A model generated the notes under the pieces. The model searched no databases. It saw only the letters and a list, made by a program, of their open reading frames with translations, and was not told the origin of the DNA. Below are positions 7,191-15,200 of a stretch of DNA of 38,198 bases, in pieces. Made by a program: the position numbers and the translations under genes. The stretch comes from Vicinamibacteria bacterium (GTDB lineage Bacteria; Acidobacteriota; Vicinamibacteria; Fen-336): the NCBI GenBank assembly GCA_035570235.1, contig DATMML010000101.1:1-38198 (forward strand). Reading direction: 5' to 3'. How positions within the stretch are numbered: position 1 is the stretch's first letter; each line of letters begins with the position of its first letter.

Positions 7191-9010
7191 CGCGGGCGGA
7201 CTCCGAACGTGCGGCCAAGCGCCGCACGCCCCGGATCATCTGCCTTGTCTTCCTCGGGGGTCTGGTCATCACCCTGTATGGCCGGACGGCTGGCTTCGAC
7301 TTCACGCGAACCGACGACAAGGTGCTCCTGAGCGACGACGCGGCCTTCGTGCAGGATCTGACGAACCTTCCCAGGGTCTTCGGGCGTCCGTTCTTCCCGA
7401 AATCGCCACGTGGGGAGGTTTACTTCCGACCCATTGTCACCGCCTCCTTTATCATGGACGCTCAATGGGCGGGGATCAAGCCCCGGGCTTTCCACGTCAC
7501 GAACGTCGCCCTTCACCTGGAGTGCACTTGCCTTCTATTTCTCCTGCTCCTTCGCCTCGACTTCCGCCTGTGGCCATCGTTGATTGCGACCGCCGCTTTC
7601 GCAGCCCATCCGGCGCTCACCGAGGCCGTCGCGTGGATCCCTGGGAGGTGCGACACGCTGCTGGGGATCGGGGTGCTCGCGTCGAGTCTCTTCTTCCTGC
7701 AGTTCCTGGCCCGGCTGGACTGGAGACCCTTGCTGGGCCACCTCGCGGCTTTCGCGTTTGCTCTGCTATCGAAAGAGGCGGCGCTCGTTCTCCCTGTGGT
7801 CTTGAGTCTGTTTGTCCTCTTGGTCGGTGAGCGCCGCGGTGTGCTTCGCACCCCGCGGCTCTGGCTGGGTTGGCTCGGAGTCGTGGGCTTGTGGTTCGTC
7901 CTGCGGCTGGGCGTCGCAGCGGACGCGGGAGAAGCCGTGGGTCAGCGTCTGGCCAACCTGGTCCGCCATCTCCCCATCCTCCTGATGCACCTGGGCAAAC
8001 TCCTCTTCCCCGTGAACCTCGCGGTCCTTGCCTCGGCGAGAGACACTGTTCTGATTCCAGGCTTGATCGCGGCGGGAGGCATCGCTGCAGCGGGCGTTTT
8101 CCTGCATGGCCGCGCCCTTAGTGTCTATTGTTGGGGGATTGCCTTCTTTGCCCTCTTCGTTCTTCCAAGCCTCCCCGTGTCTGACTTCTTGATCCTTGAG
8201 AACCGGCTCTACGTTCCGGCCCTCGGCATCGTCATCGCGATCCTCGCTGCGACGGGGTCACTGCTGGGAAGGATCGGCGGTCCGATTCTCGCTCGATCGG
8301 CGGGCGTAGCGGCATTGCTGCTGGTCCTCGTGTTCTGGGCGCAGAGCTGGAGCTACACCGAGTCCTTTAGGGACCCCCTTTCGTTCACGGAACAGGCCGT
8401 GCGGTCCGCGCCCCACCTGGGTCTGGCGCATTTGAACCGAGGCATCGTCCATCAGGTCGAAGGACGGGTGGCGGATGCCGAGCACGAGTACGAGACAGCA
8501 ATCGCGCTTGATCCGGCATTGACCGTGACTCACAACAACCTCGGCCTCATCTACCTGAACCGAGGGGAGATCGGTCGCGGCGAGGCGACTTTTCGCCAGG
8601 AGATCGAGATCAACCCCACCTACGATAAGGCTTTCTTCAACCTTGGCCTCGCCCTGGAACGAGAAGGCCATCCCGAAGAGGCTCTCTCCTCCTGGCGCCA
8701 GGCTGTCGCCCTCAACCCAAGGAATGACGAAGCACGGTCTCGGCTCGCGGCCGTCGAGACGCAAATCAAAAGCGGGACAGCACCCGGGTCTCCCGCCGAA
8801 GCCTCTCCGGTGGCGGTAGACCAGGTTCCCACCGACGTGCTGGTCCGTCTCTATGAGGAGGCCCTGAGGCGGGAGCCCAAGAACCGCAAAATCCGGGAAG
8901 CTTACGCAGACGTCTGCGCACGTCGCGGGCTGCCTTGCGCGAAGGAGCAGCAGGAGATCCTTCTTCGCAAGGGCAATGGCAGTGGGCCGACCACTGCCAA
9001 AACAAGATAA
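7100..9010 (+). CDS. Multi-pass GT-C-like glycosyltransferase with C-terminal TPRs (TMTC-like)
   Basis: ATG at 7100 gives 636 aa; the frame is open further upstream but that part looks non-coding. A basic cytoplasmic N-terminus leads to a first TM helix (residues 46-62) and then the acidic FDFTRTDDK motif (Asp72-Asp73) in the first outer loop, typical of GT-C enzymes using a lipid-linked sugar. FHVTNVALHLECT and EAVAWIPGRCDTLLGIG match the TMTC/DUF1736-like pattern. About ten TM helices reach residue about 430. Residues about 434-555 hold three TPRs (LAHLNRGIVHQVEGRVADAE, VTHNNLGLIYLNRGEIGRGE, AFFNLGLALEREGHPEEALS). A further C-terminal helical pair ends the protein. It probably modifies secreted proteins or glycans; the substrate is unknown. 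Confidence 0.85.
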   Translation: MTRPGSNRGTKHEGKRRPRQERAISGPRSNPRADSERAAKRRTPRIICLVFLGGLVITLYGRTAGFDFTRTDDKVLLSDDAAFVQDLTNLPRVFGRPFFPKSPRGEVYFRPIVTASFIMDAQWAGIKPRAFHVTNVALHLECTCLLFLLLLRLDFRLWPSLIATAAFAAHPALTEAVAWIPGRCDTLLGIGVLASSLFFLQFLARLDWRPLLGHLAAFAFALLSKEAALVLPVVLSLFVLLVGERRGVLRTPRLWLGWLGVVGLWFVLRLGVAADAGEAVGQRLANLVRHLPILLMHLGKLLFPVNLAVLASARDTVLIPGLIAAGGIAAAGVFLHGRALSVYCWGIAFFALFVLPSLPVSDFLILENRLYVPALGIVIAILAATGSLLGRIGGPILARSAGVAALLLVLVFWAQSWSYTESFRDPLSFTEQAVRSAPHLGLAHLNRGIVHQVEGRVADAEHEYETAIALDPALTVTHNNLGLIYLNRGEIGRGEATFRQEIEINPTYDKAFFNLGLALEREGHPEEALSSWRQAVALNPRNDEARSRLAAVETQIKSGTAPGSPAEASPVAVDQVPTDVLVRLYEEALRREPKNRKIREAYADVCARRGLPCAKEQQEILLRKGNGSGPTTAKTR

Positions 9011-9183
9011 CCATCGCTCCGCGCTGCCTCGCCAAGGTGATGGCCATCGCCAGGGGGTCGACCCCGCGGATCGTCGGTTTCGCTACCCGTATGCCGCGTT
9101 GACCTCCTCGATCTTGCATGCGAGGGGGAGATTCGTCCTCGACGCCTGGGGGTTTGCTGTGATCCTAGAGTCGACCCAGAGCC

Positions 9184-9828
9184 TTATCCGGGCGAGAACA
9201 TCTCATCTGTAGGGTCTGGAACTCGAAACGTGAGCGGCAGTGAGCCCAGGAATATGCTGTCGCCGTCCCTTAGGGTTACCGGCCCCTCGACTCTTACGCC
9301 CCTGACGTACGTCCCGTTCCTGCTGCCCAGGTCTGTGAGGACGGCCCGGCCGCCGAGGATCACGATCCGGGCGTGATTCCTGGACACAGTCGAGGAGTCA
9401 ATCGGAACGACTGAAGTTGGATGCCGCCCGACCAGATGGTCGCCTTCTTGGAGTGCTACCCGACCCTCTTTGTAGACCAGCCAGCAGAAAGGCGCCGCGT
9501 CGGCGGTTGGGCCCTCCGAGGTTACCTCGGCGCTGAACGCATAACCAAATCCGTGGACCGTCCTTACAAAGGGGGACTCACTCGGGCTTTCTCCTAAGGC
9601 CGCCCGGATTTCGGCGACGAGGTTGGCAAGGTTGGCTTCGACCACAGACGTCGTGGGCCACAGCCGCTTCATTAGCTCAGCCTTGGGCACCACGCGAGGG
9701 CGGGCCGCAACGAGGATCTCCACGAGTTCGAAGGCCAATGGCGACAGATGAACTGGCTCCCCACAGCGCATCACCCGACGAGTCTCAATGTCGATCGTGC
9801 AATCGCCGAACCGGATCGCCACTGTCAT
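9184..9828 (-). CDS. OmpR-type winged-helix regulator fused to an FHA domain
   Basis: ATG at 9828 (minus), 214 aa. Residues 1-100 are a Trans_reg_C (OmpR/PhoB, CadC-like) winged helix: FGDCTIDIETRRVMRCGEPV, LSPLAFELVEILVAARPRVV, and the wing VRTVHGFGYAFSAEV. Residues about 120-205 are an FHA domain with the hallmarks GDHLVGRHPTS, SSTVSRNHARI and LGSRNGTYVRG, i.e. the Gly-Arg, Ser-x-x-His and Asn-Gly residues that bind phosphothreonine. It lacks a receiver domain, so phosphothreonine binding probably replaces aspartate phosphorylation and links it to a Ser/Thr kinase elsewhere. This architecture is typical of Acidobacteriota. It diverges from the sulfatase region, whose leader begins right upstream. 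Confidence 0.92.
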   Translation of the reverse strand: MTVAIRFGDCTIDIETRRVMRCGEPVHLSPLAFELVEILVAARPRVVPKAELMKRLWPTTSVVEANLANLVAEIRAALGESPSESPFVRTVHGFGYAFSAEVTSEGPTADAAPFCWLVYKEGRVALQEGDHLVGRHPTSVVPIDSSTVSRNHARIVILGGRAVLTDLGSRNGTYVRGVRVEGPVTLRDGDSIFLGSLPLTFRVPDPTDEMFSPG

Positions 9829-9837
9829 AGCTTAAAA

Positions 9838-9858
9838 CCTGCACATTTCCTACACATT
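9838..9858 (-). promoter_or_regulatory. 11-bp-period direct repeat, candidate operator of the wHTH-FHA regulator
   Basis: On the plus strand CCTGCACATT (9838-9847) and CCTACACATT (9849-9858) are direct repeats with an 11-bp period, 10 bp upstream of the regulator's start codon. OmpR/PhoB-type winged helices bind tandem half-sites about one helical turn apart. The site could serve autoregulation and control of the divergent sulfatase region. Confidence 0.45.
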
Positions 9859-9917
9859 CCCTATGACATCTGACCGTTCAACGCCTATCTTAATGGGAGA
9901 AGCGGTCTCTCACCATA

Positions 9918-10182
9918 CGACCTTCGGCACCACCCGGGGCTTGGGGCTGCCGTCAATACTACGCACCAGGCAACGGAACCATCACCATACAAAGGATTGT
10001 TCCCCCGCGATGCGGGGAGGTCGTTGCTCGTTGAGGCGCAGGAGAAAAGCTGTGAGGCCGCGCAGGTCGCTCAGAAAGACGCATTCCGACCTTTCCGCGG
10101 GTGCAATCCTGCATGTAGGCGAAGTGAGAAATATGTACGTAACTGGGAACAGCGTGACTCATCACATACACCCAAACTCAAT
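9918..10182 (+). repeat. Duplicated leader, copy A (upstream of sulfatase)
   Basis: This segment matches 11871-12155 as an imperfect direct repeat, by eye about four-fifths identical with several indels. It includes an identical 25-nt block at 10116-10140 and 12076-12100 (GAAGTGAGAAATATGTACGT is its last part). It contains no consistent reading frame between the copies. Together with copy B it brackets exactly the sulfatase gene. The rest of the 9829-10365 gap holds the regulator operator, a hairpin at 10248-10263 and a protein-like stretch described in the findings. Confidence 0.88.
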
Positions 10183-10247
10183 AACGCAATTCATCATCAT
10201 CAACGTGCCTGCGCCAGCCTGGGCGGCCCGGATGCCGTTGTGAACCT

Positions 10248-10263
10248 CCAGCCAATGGGCTGG
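10248..10263 (+). promoter_or_regulatory. Hairpin between leader copy A and the sulfatase
   Basis: CCAGCC (10248-10253) and GGCTGG (10258-10263) pair around AATG. It lies about 66 bases after the repeated leader ends, a distance matched by the hairpin at 12226-12244 after copy B, although the two stems differ in sequence. Confidence 0.35.
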
Positions 10264-10365
10264 AAGCACTCGACGGCGACGAGTACTGGCTCCTCGTGGA
10301 CCGCGACGTTCTCTCTGCCCGGCACCTACAACATCTCCGCGCGGTTCTGGAGCTGGAAAAACGTG

Positions 10366-11841
10366 ATGCGCTGTGCGTTGATACCAGTCGCACTCCTGGC
10401 CGTCCCGGTCTACGCCGCCCCGCCCAACGTCGTCGTCGTGCTGACCGACGACCTAGACGATCAGAGCTTCCAGGTCATGCTCGCCCTCGGGGTGCTCCCG
10501 AACATCCAAGCGGTTGCTTCTCGCGGGGTCCGCTTTAGCAACTCCTTCGTGACGAACGCAGTGTGCGCTCCCTCGCGTGCGACATACCTGAGCGGGAAGT
10601 ACTCACACAACCACGGCGTGCTCCGGAACACGATGCTCTCGGCTTTCGATGAGTCCGCCACCATCGCCACCGCTCTTACCGCATACACCCGCGCCTTCGT
10701 GGGGAAGTACATCAACGGTTACGGCGATGACCCGACCGCGGCGGGCACAAGCCCGTCCAACCCGAGCTACGTGCCTCCTGGGTGGGATGCGTGGACGTCG
10801 ATGGTGGACGGGACGACGTACTCAATGTACGGCTTCTCCCTGAACGAGGACGGGACCGTCTACCAGTGGCCCGTGAACGGTGCGCTACACCAGACGGTGG
10901 TCCTGGGCGACCTTGCGGCGAGGATCGCGACGAACGGGAAGCCGCTGTTCCTCACCCTGGCCCCCGTCGCCCCGCACAAGTCCGGCCCGTTCCCGAGCGG
11001 ATTCTGCCCGTTCTCGGGGTATGCCACCGTGTGGTGTGGCTACTCGACCCCGAACTACGCGGATATGGCAGTCAAGCCTGCTCAGTGGAACATGCTCGCC
11101 AGCCTGTCCGTCTACCACGCGGCCAAGCCGTCTTTTAACCAGGCCGACGTGTCGAAGTTGCCCTTGGCCGGGCAGCGCCCGCTGATGACATCAGACAACA
11201 TCGGGTGGTTCGCCAATCAGTACCGCAGCCGCTACCTATCCATGCTCCCCGTGGACGACGCCGTGGGTAAGATCGCAGCCATGCTCGGCACGTCGCCGAC
11301 CGTCTGGATCTTCACTAGCGACAACGGCTGGCTTAATGCTGAGCACCGGATGAACGAGAAGATGGCGGCCTACGAGGAAGCGGCGCGGGTGCCGCTCTAC
11401 ATCTCCGGCCCCGGCTTCGTGCCCGGCACGGCCAAACAGCTCGTCCTCAACAATGACTTGGCCCCGACGATCCGCGATGTCGCGGGGCTCCCACCGGACC
11501 CGCTAGCCGACGGCAAGTCCCTGCTCCCCATCTTGCTAGGCCAGCCCCACCCCGGCCGGAAGCGGTTCCTGATCGAGCACTGGCTCATCCCGGCCTTGGG
11601 TGTGCTCGAGGTGCCGAACTACGCGGCACTCCGTACCGGGCCGGCCGACGCGTACCCTAACCGGCTCTATGTAGAGTACGAGGACGGCTCGCTGGAGCTT
11701 TACGACATCGAGGCCGACCCGTACCAATTGCAAAACCTGAGCGCGGACCTTGCCCGGGTATCGGAGATCACCGCTCTTCACGCCTTGCTCACGCCGCTAA
11801 AGTCGTGTGCGGCGGCATCCTGCCTCGCGGGGGAGCAGTAA
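10366..11841 (+). CDS. Secreted type I sulfatase (formylglycine-dependent; GlcNAc-6-sulfatase-like)
   Basis: ATG at 10366 gives 491 aa with a signal peptide (MRCALIPVALLAVPVYA, cleavage after Ala17). The frame is open upstream, but this start matches the export signal. Mature residues begin PNVVVVLTDDLDD with metal ligands Asp28-Asp29. The sulfatase signature CAPSRATYLSGKYSHNHGV has Cys67 (converted to formylglycine) and Arg71. Further ligands lie in FTSDNGW (Asp319-Asn320), followed by the His of AEHRMNEKMAAYEEA; the C-terminus has LYDIEADPYQLQNL. The motif spacing resembles N-acetylglucosamine-6-sulfatase and heparan/polysaccharide sulfatases. It hydrolyses sulfate esters outside the cytoplasm and needs a formylglycine-generating enzyme, not seen here. 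The substrate is unknown. It is flanked by the two leader repeats, as though inserted as a unit. Confidence 0.93.
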   Translation: MRCALIPVALLAVPVYAAPPNVVVVLTDDLDDQSFQVMLALGVLPNIQAVASRGVRFSNSFVTNAVCAPSRATYLSGKYSHNHGVLRNTMLSAFDESATIATALTAYTRAFVGKYINGYGDDPTAAGTSPSNPSYVPPGWDAWTSMVDGTTYSMYGFSLNEDGTVYQWPVNGALHQTVVLGDLAARIATNGKPLFLTLAPVAPHKSGPFPSGFCPFSGYATVWCGYSTPNYADMAVKPAQWNMLASLSVYHAAKPSFNQADVSKLPLAGQRPLMTSDNIGWFANQYRSRYLSMLPVDDAVGKIAAMLGTSPTVWIFTSDNGWLNAEHRMNEKMAAYEEAARVPLYISGPGFVPGTAKQLVLNNDLAPTIRDVAGLPPDPLADGKSLLPILLGQPHPGRKRFLIEHWLIPALGVLEVPNYAALRTGPADAYPNRLYVEYEDGSLELYDIEADPYQLQNLSADLARVSEITALHALLTPLKSCAAASCLAGEQ

Positions 11842-11870
11842 GGGTGTGCTCGCGGGGAACCTGGGCAGCA

Positions 11871-12155
11871 CGACCTTCGGCACCACCCCGCGCTTGGGGC
11901 TGCCGTCAATACGACACACCAGGCAACGGGACCATCACGTACAAAGGATTGTTCCCCCCTGCCAGGAGCGCGCTGTGGGGAAGTCGTTGTTCATTTGAGG
12001 CGCAGGAGAACCGTTGTGTGGCCCCTCAGGTCGCTCAGAAAGACGCATTCCGGCCTTTCCGCGCGTGCCAATTCCTAGGCGAAGTGAGAAATATGTACGT
12101 GACTTGGAACAGCGTGCCTCGGTCACTCAATCATCACGTCCACCCGAACTCAATT
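11871..12155 (+). repeat. Duplicated leader, copy B (upstream of the giant RCC1 gene)
   Basis: Direct-repeat partner of 9918-10182, starting 29 bp after the sulfatase stop. The gap 11842-12268 contains this repeat plus two hairpins and no supported gene. Conservation of the block CGACCTTCGGCACCACC at the 5' end and of the 25-nt block near the 3' end shows it is one unit. Shared promoter or structured 5' RNA controlling both secreted proteins is the simplest reading. Confidence 0.88.
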
Positions 12156-12160
12156 TCGTA

Positions 12161-12187
12161 TCGTCCGGACACTTCGTGGCCGGGCGA
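12161..12187 (+). promoter_or_regulatory. Strong hairpin in the RCC1 leader
   Basis: TCGTCCGG (12161-12168) pairs with CCGGGCGA (12180-12187), eight pairs including one U-G wobble. The loop contains an inner CAC/GTG stem. It directly follows leader copy B. Confidence 0.4.
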
Positions 12188-12225
12188 CGAGGTCACCACG
12201 GCTTGGGGACCAGAGAGTTAAAGCA

Positions 12226-12244
12226 GCCCCACTCAGGGTGGGGC
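12226..12244 (+). promoter_or_regulatory. Hairpin just upstream of the RCC1 ribosome binding site
   Basis: GCCCCAC (12226-12232) and GTGGGGC (12238-12244) pair around TCAGG. It ends 8 bases before the ribosome binding site GGGAGAAG (12252-12259). No T-run follows, so it is not a terminator; it could modulate translation. Confidence 0.4.
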
Positions 12245-12268
12245 AGTTCGCGGGAGAAGCTGCTGCTC

Positions 12269-15200
12269 ATGAAGAAACTGTGGTTCGCGCCCATCATACT
12301 GGCCATGGTCTTCGGCTCATCTGGCGAGGTACACGCGGCCACAGCTGCCGCCGGGTACTTCCACACGGTTGTGTTGAAGAGCGACGGTACGGTATGGACC
12401 TGGGGTTACAACGGGCAGGGTCAGCTCGGGGACGGGACGACGACCACGAGGCTGCTACCGGTCCAGGTAAGTGCCCTGTCGGGAGTGACCGTGACCTCGG
12501 TTGCAGCAGGTGCCTATCACACGCTGGCGCTGACGTCGGGCGGGACGGTCTGGGCGTGGGGTTACAACGGCCAGGGTCAGCTCGGCAACGGTAACACCAA
12601 CTCGCAGAGCTCTCCGGTTCAGGTCACAGGACTGAGTGCGGTCTCTGCCATCGCGTCGGGGGACCTTCACTCGATCGCGCTGAAGTCGAGCGGCGCGGTA
12701 TCGACCTGGGGCTACAACGGCCTAGGCCAGCTTGGGGACGGTACGACCACGTCGCGGAGCAGCGCAACTACAGTCACAGGCATCACTGCCATTGCGATCG
12801 GCGGGGGAGGGGAGCACACCCTGGTCGTGCTTTCTGGCGGGGCCATGAAGGCTTGGGGCCAGAACGCCAATGGCCAGCTTGGGGACGGCGCCCTGACAGC
12901 GTCGGAGGTGAACCCGGTGTCCGTGAGCACGGTGACGAGCATGTCATCGACCGCCGGAGGCACTGCCTTCAGCCTGGCTCGGAAGAGCGACGGTACCGTG
13001 TGGGCTTGGGGACTGAACGCGAGTGGGCAGCTTGGGGATGGCACGCTCACACAGCGGCCAGCCCCCGTGCAACTAACGGGGATCACGAGTGTGAGTGTGA
13101 TTGCCCCCGGGTCTGCGCATTCGATCAGCCTCAAGAATGACGGTACTGTTTGGACTTGGGGCGTAAACGCTAACGGCCAGCTTGGGGACGGCACGACCAA
13201 CTCGAAGAGCGGCCCCGCCCAATTGACCGGCCTCCCCAGCATTGGAGCTATTGGGGCAGGCGCTGCTCACAGCGTTGCGGTCGGGACGGACGGCAGTGTG
13301 TGGTCCTGGGGCTACAACGCCTTCGGCCAGCTTGGGGACGGCACTGTGACTGACCGGTGGACCCCGGTCAAGGTAGCGGAGGCGGGGTTTGTCTGGAAGG
13401 TTGGGACGCCGATCTTCACCCCCGGGCCGGGTGTCTACTTTGCGAACCAGAGCGTCCAGCTCCTGAGTGCCACGTCGGGCGCCACCATCCGCTACACGAC
13501 CGACGGCACCGACCCCGGGACTTCGGCCACGGCTACCCTCTATACCAATTCCCCCATCTCCGTCACCCTACCGATGACCCTTAGAGCCATAGCCCGGATG
13601 ACCGGCCTCCCCGACAGCAACATCGCCACCGGCATCTACAACAAGGTGAGCGTCACCACGGCGGCCGCTGGGTTCTTGCACACAGTCGTGTTGAGCAGCG
13701 CAGGGACGGTGTGGGCGTGGGGTTACAACGGTCAGGGTCAGCTCGGGGACGGTACGACGACCACCAGGGTGCTGCCCGTCCAGGTAAGTGCCCTGTCTGG
13801 GGTAGTGTCGGTTGCGGCGGGTGCATATCACACGCTGGCGCTGAAGTCGGACGGCACGGTGTGGGCCTGGGGATACAACGCCTCTGGCCAACTGGGCAAT
13901 GGCAACACCAACTCGCAGAGTGCTCCGGTTCAGGTCACAGGACTCACCTCGGTCTCTGCCATCGCGTCGGGTTACCTTCACTCAATCGCGCTGAAGTCGG
14001 ACGGCACGGTGTGGGCCTGGGGAGACAACACGGACGGTGAGCTCGGGGATGGCACCACGACGTCGAGGAGTACTCCCGAGCACGTGACGGGTATCGCGCC
14101 TGTGAACGCGATTGGGGCAGGAGCCTACCAGACGTTTTTCATCCTGGCTGGCAGCGGCAACATGGAAGCATGCGGCTTCAATGGGAATGGCGAGCTCGGA
14201 ATCGGCTCGCAGACGCAGCAGACGAGCCCTGTGCCCGTCAGTGTTGTGTCGGGCATGGCGGGTGTAGCCGGGGGTGTCTTTCACACCCTGGCGGTCAAGG
14301 GCGACGGCAGTGTTTGGACGTGGGGCTGGAACGGATACGGGGAGTTGGGAGACGGAACGATCGACCAGAACCTTTCTCCCATCGGGGTGGCGAGCCTCAC
14401 CCAAATCGCGTCCGCCTCGGGGGGCGAGTTCCACTCCCTGGCCCTCTCGTCTACGGGCGCGGTATGGGCATGGGGAGACAACCTGAACGGCCAGCTCGGC
14501 GATGGCACGCTCACGGAAAGGGCCTTGCCCATCCCGGTGCCGGGTCTTCCGAGCGTTAGCGCCGTGGCGGCGGGAGCCATTCACAGCGTGGCGGTAGGAA
14601 CAGACGGTTCGGTGTGGGCGTGGGGGGACAACTCGGCAGGGGAACTTGGTGACGGCACGGTCAGCGCCCATGCCTCTCCGACGAAGATCGCCGAGCCGGG
14701 CTTTGCATGGAAAGTCGGCACTCCGATCTTCAATGTTGCGCCGGGTACGTACAACGTGACTCAGAACGTGAGCATTGTGAATGCAACGCCAGGCTCCGCC
14801 ATCTACTACACGACGGACGGGTCCATTCCCACCACGTCCTCTTTCCACTACACGATGGCGGTGAACATTCCCGTCTCGGAAACGCTCAACGCCAAGGCGT
14901 TCCTGGGGACCTCGAGCAGCAACTTGGCGTCGACTCTGTATACGCTGAAGGTGGGTTTCCCGACCTTCACCCCTGGAACGGGAACCTACACCTCGGCCCC
15001 AAATGTGACCCTCGGATCCAGTTCGCCCGGCTTCTCCCTCTACTACACGACCGATGGCACGACTCCCACGCTGGGCTCGATGCGGTACTCTAGTCCGCTG
15101 AACATCGGCACGACGACGACCCTCAAGGCCGTAGGTTTCATCACCGGGTGGACGCAAAGCGACGTGGGCAGTGCAACCTACACGATGAATTTCGGGACGC

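Noticed and set aside
9918-10182. Known riboswitch such as c-di-GMP-I (GEMM)
   Set aside because: I could not find the conserved GEMM core blocks in either copy; the leader remains unassigned.
9918-12155. Insertion sequence or composite transposon with the leader copies as ends
   Set aside because: The copies are direct, imperfect, have no terminal inverted repeats or target duplication visible, and no transposase lies between them.
13982-15157. Minus-strand open frame of 391 codons inside the RCC1 gene
   Set aside because: Composed of repeats mirrored from the RCC1 units; no start signal or family.
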